Source of the DNA: Lachnospiraceae bacterium
Lineage (GTDB): Bacteria; Bacillota; Clostridia; Lachnospirales; Lachnospiraceae
Direction: 5' to 3'
Length of the DNA stretch: 32,431 bases
Assembly (NCBI GenBank): GCA_017553695.1
Contig: JAFZKG010000177.1
Location: 1 to 32,431, forward strand
A program made the position numbers and the translations under genes. The notes beneath the pieces were generated by a model. The model ran no database searches and was not told where the DNA came from. It was given only the letters and a program-made list of their open reading frames with translations. Positions 17,880 through 24,294 of the stretch are shown here, one piece after another; within the stretch, counting starts at the first letter, position 1; each line of letters starts with the position of its first letter.

Positions 17880-18311
17880 ATGAGTATTTTAGTTGCATAC
17901 TTCAGCGCTTCGGGAGTTACAAGAAAAGAAGCGGAGAAACTGGCGGAAAAACTGGGGGCCGATCTGTATGAGATCAAGCCGCTGGTTCCGTATACAAAAG
18001 AAGATCTGATCTGGTGGAATGAAAGTTCGCGAAGCATTGTCGAAATGCGGCATCCGGATGAACGCCCGCCAATCGTTGACGATGATGCGCACATCGAGAA
18101 ATATGACACCATTTATCTCGGGTTCCCGATCTGGTGTTATGTTGCGCCGACGATCGTCAAAACGTTTGTCGAGAAATATGATTTTTCCAATAAGAAACTC
18201 ATTCTGTTTGCGACCTCTGGCGGCAGCCGCTGGGGTGATACTGCCAAAGACCTCCGGGGCAGCGTGGATCCAAGCTGCATAATCGAGACCTCCACAGTGA
18301 ATGGAAGGTAA
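17880..18311 (+). CDS. Flavodoxin-family protein, short C-terminus
   Basis: The 143-residue protein has a flavodoxin fold: phosphate-binding AYFSASGVTRKEAEKLA, then the DLIWWNESSRS, YLGFPIWCYVAPTIVKTF and FATSGGSRWGD segments that contact FMN in this clade. The frame stops right after TVNGR, where relatives usually continue with a final helix of 10-20 residues. The stop falls in the ribosome-binding region of the next gene. It may be a natural short form or a recent 3' erosion. A reductant role for corrinoid chemistry is suggested only by position after the cob genes. Confidence 0.85.
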   Translation: MSILVAYFSASGVTRKEAEKLAEKLGADLYEIKPLVPYTKEDLIWWNESSRSIVEMRHPDERPPIVDDDAHIEKYDTIYLGFPIWCYVAPTIVKTFVEKYDFSNKKLILFATSGGSRWGDTAKDLRGSVDPSCIIETSTVNGR

Positions 18312-18314
18312 GCC

Positions 18315-19499
18315 ATGGGAAACATACTGATCGCTTATTATTCCTTTGAGGGACATACCGAAAAAGTCGCGGAAACGATTGCGGACGAACTTCGCGCCAG
18401 CGGCGCGGAGCCGACACTTCTTAAAATCGCTGTGCGGAAAGAGCCGCCAAAGTCCGGCATGAAGAAATTCCTGGTCGGCGGATTTAATGCGCTCACCCAG
18501 GGCGACCCGGGCATCCTGAATGAAGATATCGATATCAATGCATATGACCGGATTTTCCTCGGCACACCTGTCTGGGCAGGTAACGCACCGGGCGCGATCA
18601 AAGCCTTCCTTAAGAAAGCAAAACCGGAAGGCAGGAAGTTTTATCTGTTTGCCATGTCCGGCGGCGGCGAAGAAAAGAAGACCTTCCAGACGATCACCGA
18701 ATATCTGAAAGGCAACGAAATCGTAAAGACGATCAGCCTGAAGCAGGGTGGTTCTCTCGATGGATTGAAGGAGTTCTGCCGGGACGAATCTGATGACTCG
18801 GCAGACGCAGACGCTTCTGCCGAGACGGGCGCTTCTGCTGACAGGACAGTCAGTAAAGAACTGCTGCAGCAGGTCGAAGATTATTTGGCAGAAGTGTATG
18901 AAGAACCTTATATGGATGTCATGGAAGAAGCAGAAGATGTCTGTTATTCTGCTCCGTCTGCTCCTGCACCATCTGCAGCAAGACCTCCCGAAGAGAGACA
19001 GGCAGCTGCTTTTGGACCTCCTGCATCCGGAGCGTCATCTGGAGCGATGCTGCGGGAGACAGAGTCGGCGTACGCACCGATGCTACAGGAAGCAAGGCAA
19101 GCACGCCCGGCAGGAGTTTACGGTCATGCAGTTGCTGACAGTATGGCATTCGAACTGGATGAAAGCTTTTCGGATTATCTGTTCCGGAAGATCGACGAGC
19201 GCGGCATGAAGGATTCCGACTGCTACAAGAAAGCCAACGTGAGCAAACAGATCTTTTCCAATATTAAAAGCAATCCGGAATATATTCCGTCCAAGACCAC
19301 GATCCTCGCATTTGCCATTGCGCTGCAGATGGATCTGGAAGAGACCAAAGACCTGCTGGAACGCGCCGGCTACGCACTTTCCCACAGCAGCAAACTGGAC
19401 GTGATCGTGGAATTCTTCATTAAGAATAAGAAATACGATCTGTTCGAGATCAATAACACGCTCTTTCAATATGACCAAAAGCTTCTGGGCTCGCGGTAA
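18315..19499 (+). CDS. Flavodoxin fused to a C-terminal HTH-like helical domain
   Basis: The 394-residue protein begins 3 nt after the previous stop behind GGAAGG. Residues 1-~155 are flavodoxin (ILIAYYSFEGHTEKVAETIA, FLGTPVWAGNAPGAIKAFL, FAMSGGGEEKK). Residues ~160-278 are a low-complexity linker rich in Ser, Ala, Asp, Pro and Glu, with a helix near SKELLQQVEDYLAEVYE. Residues 279-394 form a compact helical domain (DESFSDYLFRKIDERGM, VSKQIFSNIKSN, LEETKDLLERAGYALSHS, INNTLFQYDQKLLG). From memory, this C-terminal domain is found in other Firmicutes proteins, notably attached to macrodomains, and is sometimes labelled XRE-like. The combination with flavodoxin suggests a redox-sensing regulator, which is inference. 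A strong terminator follows. Confidence 0.82.
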   Translation: MGNILIAYYSFEGHTEKVAETIADELRASGAEPTLLKIAVRKEPPKSGMKKFLVGGFNALTQGDPGILNEDIDINAYDRIFLGTPVWAGNAPGAIKAFLKKAKPEGRKFYLFAMSGGGEEKKTFQTITEYLKGNEIVKTISLKQGGSLDGLKEFCRDESDDSADADASAETGASADRTVSKELLQQVEDYLAEVYEEPYMDVMEEAEDVCYSAPSAPAPSAARPPEERQAAAFGPPASGASSGAMLRETESAYAPMLQEARQARPAGVYGHAVADSMAFELDESFSDYLFRKIDERGMKDSDCYKKANVSKQIFSNIKSNPEYIPSKTTILAFAIALQMDLEETKDLLERAGYALSHSSKLDVIVEFFIKNKKYDLFEINNTLFQYDQKLLGSR

Positions 19500-19520
19500 A
19501 TATTCATAAAGTCCAAAAAG

Positions 19521-19548
19521 CAGCTGCCGATCTGGCGGCTGTTTTTTT
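19521..19548 (+). terminator. Rho-independent terminator after the flavodoxin-HTH gene
   Basis: CAGCTGCC-GATCT-GGCGGCTG forms an 8-bp stem (one G-U pair) at 19521-19541, followed by seven T residues. It lies 21 nt after the stop codon and closes the operon that runs from the uptake genes through cobalamin biosynthesis. Its T-run merges directly into the first unit of the 54-bp array. Confidence 0.92.
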
Positions 19549-19870
19549 ACCTGGCATTTTGGTAGAAATGCGATTTTACCATGCACATTATACCCTTTAA
19601 ATACCTGGTATTTTGCGCAATCTCTTTTTTTGCCAGGTACATTTTGTCCTGCAAATACCAGGCCTTTCACCTGAATCGCAATTTTACCATGCATATTTTG
19701 CACATTATATACCAGGCATTTCGCGCGACATCTCGTTTTGCCATGCACAATAGGTCTTTTTTATACCAGGCATTTTGTGTGATACCTCGTTTTGCCAGGT
19801 ACAACAGGCCTTATTTATACCCGGTATTTTACGCAATCCCCTATTTTACCATACACAGGCCAACTATCAA
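19547..19870. repeat. Six-unit tandem array with exact 54-bp period
   Basis: Units begin at 19547, 19601, 19655, 19709, 19763 and 19817, every 54 bases with no indel. The consensus begins ATACCAGGCATTTTGCGC, has a T-rich middle (about CTCGTTTT), and continues TGCCATGCACA or TGCCAGGTACA. The second half alternates between the ATGCAC and AGGTAC versions. Units 2 and 5 contain near-complementary arms (TACCtGGTA and TGCCAGGTA) able to form 8-9 bp hairpins; others have lost this. The array is AT-rich compared with flanking genes and fills most of the 461-bp gap between the flavodoxin-HTH gene and the VWA gene. No SD-preceded start was seen on either strand. Confidence 0.9.
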
Positions 19871-19879
19871 ACGGAAAAA

Positions 19880-19896
19880 GTCAATTCCGAATTGAC
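19880..19896. promoter_or_regulatory. Perfect palindrome GTCAATT-CCG-AATTGAC upstream of the VWA gene
   Basis: A 7-bp perfect inverted repeat around a 3-bp centre sits just after the 54-bp array and about 65 bp before the VWA start. The size and position suit a dimeric repressor or activator site. No clear -35/-10 pair with standard spacing is visible: TTGACC at 19892 and TAGAAT at 19918 are 20 bp apart, so the promoter itself is not assigned. Confidence 0.5.
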
Positions 19897-19960
19897 CAAT
19901 CCGATTCGCGAAATCCGTAGAATGTGGCCATAAAGAAAACATTCACAGGAGGTAATCAAA

Positions 19961-20614
19961 ATGGAAAAGAACAATATCACAGAACTGGTTTTTATTTTAG
20001 ACAAGAGCGGGTCCATGAGCGGGCTGGAGGAAGACACGATCGGCGGCTTCAACAGTATGATCAGAGAGCAGAAGGAAAAGGATGGCATCTGCTATGTTTC
20101 CACAGTGCTTTTTAGCGATTATTCCACAGTGCTCCATGACAGGGTGCGGCTTGCGGATGTGCCGGAGATGACCAGGCAGGATTACCGCGTCAGCGGATGC
20201 ACGGCACTGATCGATGCGATCGGTGATGCAGTCCATCACATCGAGACCATCCACAAATATGCGCGGGAAGAGGATGTGCCGGCAAATACGTTATTTGTGA
20301 TTACTACGGACGGTCTGGAAAACGCCAGCCGCAGATATTCCAGCAACGAAGTCAAAAGGATGATCGAGCAGAAGAAGGAAAAGAACGGCTGGGAATTTGT
20401 CTTCATCGGCGCGAATATTGATGCGGTTGAAACAGCAAAACATTTCGGGATCAATGAGAACCGCGCGGTCAATTACCACGCAGATAAGAAGGGAACACAT
20501 GTTGTCTTTAGCGCAGTGTCGGGGATGGTTGGAAGTGCCCGCGCTTGTGAAGATTTAGACGAGGCATGCTTCGAAGAGATCCGGAGTGATTACAACAGCA
20601 GAAGAAAAAAATAA
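19961..20614 (+). CDS. VWA (von Willebrand factor A) domain protein with intact MIDAS
   Basis: The 217-residue protein is a single VWA domain with no signal peptide or membrane helix, hence probably cytoplasmic. The metal-ion-dependent adhesion site is complete: D14-x-S16-x-S18 in LDKSGSMSG, T81 in SGCTALIDAIGDA and D117 in VITTDGLEN. The later WEFVFIGANIDAVETAKHFGI is typical of the compact bacterial cytoplasmic VWA family (TerY-like in general form). AGGAGGT stands 7 nt before the ATG. It is monocistronic: an array and palindrome lie upstream and a hairpin terminator downstream. Partner and function are unknown. Confidence 0.9.
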   Translation: MEKNNITELVFILDKSGSMSGLEEDTIGGFNSMIREQKEKDGICYVSTVLFSDYSTVLHDRVRLADVPEMTRQDYRVSGCTALIDAIGDAVHHIETIHKYAREEDVPANTLFVITTDGLENASRRYSSNEVKRMIEQKKEKNGWEFVFIGANIDAVETAKHFGINENRAVNYHADKKGTHVVFSAVSGMVGSARACEDLDEACFEEIRSDYNSRRKK

Positions 20615-20671
20615 TGCCGGAAAGCCTTGCGCTTCCATCAACATACTTTTCTCATAACTTTCTCCTTTCGG

Positions 20672-20711
20672 AATGCCGTTTATGCAAAAATTATGCATAA
20701 ACGGCATTTTT
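20672..20711 (+). terminator. Strong hairpin terminator after the VWA gene
   Basis: AATGCCGTTTATGC (20672-20685) pairs perfectly with GCATAAACGGCATT (20695-20708), giving a 14-bp stem and 9-nt loop. The T-run at 20707-20711 is short but adequate. It lies 57 nt after the VWA stop. An A-rich flank on the 5' side is lacking, so it is mainly a + strand terminator. The loop and adjoining stem also carry a copy of the argG operator-like motif. Confidence 0.85.
20681..20701. promoter_or_regulatory. ARG-box-like motif, upstream copy
   Basis: The motif ATGCAwAAATTrTGCATAA occurs here and again at 20817-20837; the two 21-bp windows differ at only two positions. The half-sites TGCAa...ATGCA resemble ArgR/AhrC sites, but the spacer is 5 bp instead of the usual 4. 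This copy lies inside the terminator hairpin, so it may be partly an RNA-structure constraint. Confidence 0.5.
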
Positions 20712-20767
20712 GTGCAGATTTCCCGAAAAAAGACGCATATAAACCGAATATTTTACATTATTTATAC

Positions 20768-20795
20768 TTGCATTCCGAAAATGTTATGCTATAAT
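20768..20795 (+). promoter_or_regulatory. Sigma-A promoter of the arg operon (extended -10)
   Basis: TTGCAT (20768-20773) is separated by 16 bp from a consensus TATAAT (20790-20795), which is preceded by TGC (20787-20789) as an extended -10. The predicted transcript starts near 20802, about 58 nt before the argG ATG. No competing promoter of this quality was noticed in the gap. Confidence 0.85.
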
Positions 20796-20816
20796 ACACA
20801 ACATAAATCTACATTT

Positions 20817-20844
20817 TATGCATAAATTGTGCATAAATTATACA
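20817..20844. promoter_or_regulatory. ARG-box-like operator in the argG leader
   Basis: TGCATAAATT occurs twice 11 bp apart (20819 and 20830). With following GTGCA and ATACA this builds two overlapping TGCAT-N5-rTnCA palindrome-like sites. They begin about 15 bp after the predicted transcription start and end just before the ribosome binding site (AAAGGAG, 20846-20852). Arginine repressor binding here would block elongation or clearance. The identity of the regulator is inferred from the operon content. Confidence 0.6.
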
Positions 20845-20859
20845 AAAAGGAGCAGAAAA

Positions 20860-22086
20860 ATGAAAAAGGAAGATATCAAAAAAGTTGTGCTGGCATATTC
20901 GGGCGGACTCGATACGTCGATCATCATTCCGTGGCTGAAGGAAAACTACAATAACTGCGAGGTCATCGCGGTCTCCGGAAATGTGGGACAGGCAGATGAG
21001 CTGGAAGGCCTGGAGGAAAAGGCAATCAAGACCGGCGCGTCCAAACTCTATATTCTGGATCTGACGGATGAATATGTGGACGAATACATCATCCCGACCA
21101 TGAAGGCCGGCGCTGTTTACGAAGAGTACCTGTTGGGAACCTCTCACGCTCGTCCATGCATCGCAAAGGGACTGGTTGAGATCGCCAAGAAAGAAGACGC
21201 AGATGCCATCTGCCATGGATGCACAGGCAAAGGCAACGACCAGGTCCGTTTCGAACTGGCCATCAAACACTTCGCACCGGAAATGCCGATTATCGCGCCA
21301 TGGCGTGAGTGGACCATCAAATCCCGTGAGGAAGAGATCGACTATGCAGAAGCACACAACATTCCTTTAAAAATAAACCGTGAAACCAATTATTCCAAAG
21401 ACAAGAACCTGTGGCACTTATCACATGAAGGTCTGGATCTGGAAGATACCGGAAACGAACCGCTGTATGAGAAGCCGGGATTCCTGGAGATGAGCGTCTC
21501 TCCGCTTGATGCGCCGGATGAGCCGACATATATCACACTTGACTTTGAAGAAGGCAAACCAGTCGCTCTGAACGATGAAAAAATGAGCGCAAAGGAAATC
21601 ATTCTGAAGCTGAACGAACTGGGCGGAGCAAACGGCATCGGACTTCTGGATATCGTCGAGAACCGTCTGGTCGGCATGAAATGCCGAGGCGTGTATGAGA
21701 CACCTGGCGGAACCATTCTTTATAAAGCACACGAATATCTGGAGAGCGTCTGCCTGGATAAGATGACCCTTCATGAGAAACAGAAAATCGCCATCACATT
21801 TGCGGAATTGGTATATAATGGACAATGGTTTACGCCTCTTCGGGAAGCACTTTCCGCATTTGTGGACAAGACACAGGAGAACGTGACCGGCAAGGTGAAA
21901 CTGAAACTGTACAAAGGCAATATCATCAAAGCCGGCGTCTGGAGCGACTATTCTCTCTACAGCGAGGACATCGCAACATTCGGAGAGAGCGATTACAACC
22001 AGAAGGATTCCGAGGGATTCATCAATCTGTTCGGTCTCCCGATCAAGGTTCAGGCAATGGTAGACGCAAAGAATAAAAAGGACTGA
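20860..22086 (+). CDS. argG: Argininosuccinate synthase
   Basis: The 408-residue ATP pyrophosphatase condenses citrulline and aspartate. Motifs are [18 protein letters not shown] at the N-terminus (PP-loop), [23 protein letters not shown] and [17 protein letters not shown] lies 7 nt before the ATG at 20860. An upstream in-frame ATG at 20818 lies inside the operator-like region and has no ribosome binding site, so it is not used here. It is the first gene of the arg operon; in many Firmicutes argG and argH are adjacent, whereas here six genes separate them. Confidence 0.97.
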   Translation: MKKEDIKKVVLAYSGGLDTSIIIPWLKENYNNCEVIAVSGNVGQADELEGLEEKAIKTGASKLYILDLTDEYVDEYIIPTMKAGAVYEEYLLGTSHARPCIAKGLVEIAKKEDADAICHGCTGKGNDQVRFELAIKHFAPEMPIIAPWREWTIKSREEEIDYAEAHNIPLKINRETNYSKDKNLWHLSHEGLDLEDTGNEPLYEKPGFLEMSVSPLDAPDEPTYITLDFEEGKPVALNDEKMSAKEIILKLNELGGANGIGLLDIVENRLVGMKCRGVYETPGGTILYKAHEYLESVCLDKMTLHEKQKIAITFAELVYNGQWFTPLREALSAFVDKTQENVTGKVKLKLYKGNIIKAGVWSDYSLYSEDIATFGESDYNQKDSEGFINLFGLPIKVQAMVDAKNKKD

Positions 22087-22091
22087 CATAG

Positions 22092-23015
22092 ATGAAAAAA
22101 GTTTTTATTGACGGAAGCGCAGGCACCACGGGACTGAAAGTATCCGCAAGGCTTGGCGAAAGAAGTGACATCGAGCTGATCAAGCTGGAAGAAGCCGTAC
22201 GGAAAGATGTCAACGCACGGAAAGAGGCGATGAACGCAGCGGACGTTGTCTTCCTCTGCCTCCCGGATGATGCGGCAAGAGAGGCCGTGACACTGGTGGA
22301 GAATGACAGCACCGTGATCATCGACACCTCGACCGCACATCGCGTGAGCGAAGGCTGGACTTACGGATTCGCAGAGTTCACCGGCCAGAGGGAAAAGATC
22401 CAACATGCAAAACGGATCGCAAACCCGGGATGTCACGCAAGCGGATTCCTTTCGCTGGCAGTGCCGCTGACAGAAAAGGGCGTCATAAAAACGGATATGC
22501 AGCTTTCCTGCTTTTCCCTGACGGGATACTCCGGCGGCGGCAAAAAAATGATCGCCGATTACGAGGCCCCGGAGCGCGACGTGCTGTTGGATGCCCCAAG
22601 ACTTTACGGATTGACACAGATGCATAAGCATCTTCCGGAGATGAAGAAGATCGCAAATCTGGAAAAAGAACCAATCTTCAGCCCGATCGTAGCGCCGTAC
22701 TTTGCAGGAATGGAGGTCGTGATCCCGGTCTCTCCAAAAGAACTTGGCATCACACCGGAAGAGATCGCACAGATCTACAGCAGCTATTATCAGAGCAGGA
22801 TCATCCATTTTGAAACGGGTGCGGATGAAGGAGGATTCCTTTCGGCAGGAGCTTATGCAGGAAAGGATGACATGGAGATCAGCATCGCAGGCAATGAAGA
22901 ACGGCTCCTTCTGATCTCCCGATTTGATAACCTGGGAAAAGGAGCATCGGGAGCAGCGATTCAGAACATGAACATCGCACTGGGAATCGACGAAACAGAA
23001 GGACTCATATTATAG
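22092..23015 (+). CDS. argC: N-acetyl-gamma-glutamyl-phosphate reductase, short (type 2) form
   Basis: The 307-residue NADPH-dependent enzyme reduces N-acetylglutamyl phosphate to the semialdehyde. It has VFIDGSAGTTG at the nucleotide-binding end, VFLCLPDDAA, and the catalytic Cys114 in NPGCHASGF. Length and the FIDGSAGTTGLK opening fit the shorter class of ArgC rather than the ~345-residue Bacillus-type class. AAAAGGA within the end of argG serves as the ribosome binding site, five nucleotides separating the genes. Confidence 0.95.
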   Translation: MKKVFIDGSAGTTGLKVSARLGERSDIELIKLEEAVRKDVNARKEAMNAADVVFLCLPDDAAREAVTLVENDSTVIIDTSTAHRVSEGWTYGFAEFTGQREKIQHAKRIANPGCHASGFLSLAVPLTEKGVIKTDMQLSCFSLTGYSGGGKKMIADYEAPERDVLLDAPRLYGLTQMHKHLPEMKKIANLEKEPIFSPIVAPYFAGMEVVIPVSPKELGITPEEIAQIYSSYYQSRIIHFETGADEGGFLSAGAYAGKDDMEISIAGNEERLLLISRFDNLGKGASGAAIQNMNIALGIDETEGLIL

Positions 23016-23021
23016 AAGAAA

Positions 23022-23041
23022 CCGGGCATCCGAAAGCCCGG
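23022..23041 (+). other. Intercistronic hairpin between argC and argJ
   Basis: CCGGGC (23022-23027) and GCCCGG (23036-23041) form a 6-bp GC stem with an 8-nt loop. No T-run follows. It could adjust the mRNA stability or expression ratio within the operon; it is not expected to stop transcription. Confidence 0.5.
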
Positions 23042-23066
23042 AAACAACAACCGGAAAGGGCAGATT

Positions 23067-24281
23067 ATGAAGGAAATCAAAGGCGGCGTGTGCGCGGCAA
23101 AAGGATTCAAGGCCGGCGGAGTGCATTGCGGGATCCGCAAGAGCAGAGACAAACGGGATCTGGCATTGATCTTCAGCGAGAAAAAAGCGGCATGCGCTGC
23201 TGTTTATACGACGAACCTTGTAAAAGGTGCGCCGCTCACGGTAACGAAAGAACATATTGCGGACGGCTACGCGCAGGCAGTCATCTGCAACAGCGGAAAC
23301 GCAAATACTTGCAACGCGGACGGGATCGAAATTGCCGAGAAGATGTGTGATCTTCTGGCAAAAGAGATCGGGATCGATGCGAAAGACGTAGTGGTTGCCT
23401 CCACCGGCGTGATCGGACAGCCGCTGGATATCACACCGATGGCAGAAAAAATGCCGGAACTCGTGAAAGAACTTTCTGTTGACGGATCGGAAAATGCGAC
23501 CGAAGGCATCATGACGACCGACACCGTCCAGAAAACCCTGGCGGTGGAGTTTGAACTGTCCGGCAAGACCTGCAGGATCGGCGGCATCGCAAAAGGCAGC
23601 GGCATGATCCATCCGAACATGGCAACGATGCTGGTATTTATCACCACAGACGTGGCCATCGCGCCGGATATGCTGCAGAAAGCTCTTTCTTCCGATATTG
23701 CAAACACCTTCAACATGGTCAGCGTGGATGGCGACACCTCGACCAATGATATGGTGACCGTCCTTGCAAACGGCATGGCAGAAAACAATCTGATCGATAA
23801 AGAAGGCGAAGACTTTGACACCTTCATGAAGGCACTGAACACCGTGACTGTCGGGCTCTGCCGGATGATCGCGGGCGATGGCGAAGGCGCAACCAAACTT
23901 CTGGAGTGCAAAGTCAGTCATGGAAAGACACTGGACATCGCCAAGACCGTAGCCAAGAGCGTGATCACATCCAGCCTTTTAAAGGCAGCGATGTTCGGCG
24001 CGGATGCCAACTGGGGACGTGTCCTGTGCGCGATCGGCTACAGCGGAGCGGACGTGGACGTCAACAAGATCGACGTGGCATTTCAGAGCAGCAAGGGAAA
24101 GATTGATGTCTGCAAGAATGGCGCAGGCGTAGAGTTCTCAGAAGAGATCGCAAAAGAGATCCTTCTGGAGAAGGAGATCGACATCCTGGTGGATCTGAAC
24201 GACGGTGAGTTTGATTCCGTGGCATGGGGCTGCGATCTGACCTATGACTACGTGAAAATAAATGGTGATTACCGGACTTGA
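23067..24281 (+). CDS. argJ: Ornithine acetyltransferase / N-acetylglutamate synthase
   Basis: The 404-residue enzyme transfers the acetyl group from N-acetylornithine to glutamate. The self-cleavage site is visible in KGSGMIHPNMATML: Thr187 becomes the nucleophile and N-terminus of the beta chain. Early GFKAGGVHCGIRKS and late FGADANWGRVLCAIGYSG are family features. GGAAAGGG precedes the ATG. Presence of argJ without argE or argA in the operon indicates the cyclic acetyl route; whether it is mono- or bifunctional cannot be told from sequence. Confidence 0.96.
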   Translation: MKEIKGGVCAAKGFKAGGVHCGIRKSRDKRDLALIFSEKKAACAAVYTTNLVKGAPLTVTKEHIADGYAQAVICNSGNANTCNADGIEIAEKMCDLLAKEIGIDAKDVVVASTGVIGQPLDITPMAEKMPELVKELSVDGSENATEGIMTTDTVQKTLAVEFELSGKTCRIGGIAKGSGMIHPNMATMLVFITTDVAIAPDMLQKALSSDIANTFNMVSVDGDTSTNDMVTVLANGMAENNLIDKEGEDFDTFMKALNTVTVGLCRMIAGDGEGATKLLECKVSHGKTLDIAKTVAKSVITSSLLKAAMFGADANWGRVLCAIGYSGADVDVNKIDVAFQSSKGKIDVCKNGAGVEFSEEIAKEILLEKEIDILVDLNDGEFDSVAWGCDLTYDYVKINGDYRT

Positions 24282-24294
24282 AACAGGAGATAAC

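Noticed and set aside
19083..19748. Long - strand open frame covering the repeat array and the end of the flavodoxin-HTH gene
   Set aside because: It lacks a ribosome binding site, its body is the antisense of a well-supported gene, and its start is inside the 54-bp array, whose period keeps frames open.
19547..19870. CRISPR array
   Set aside because: The whole 54-bp unit is similar between copies; there is no short constant repeat alternating with unique spacers, and no cas gene is present.
19547..19870. Replication origin (DnaA boxes)
   Set aside because: Fragments such as GCACATTAT look superficially similar, but no TTATCCACA-type boxes and no dnaA, dnaN or parAB context are seen.
19892..19923. 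Promoter TTGACC ... TAGAAT for the VWA gene
   Set aside because: The spacer is 20 bp, outside the normal 16-18 bp, and the -10 is weak.
20818..20862. ATG at 20818 as start of argG
   Set aside because: It lies within the operator-like repeats, has no ribosome binding site and would add 14 residues not typical of ArgG; AAAGGAG supports 20860.
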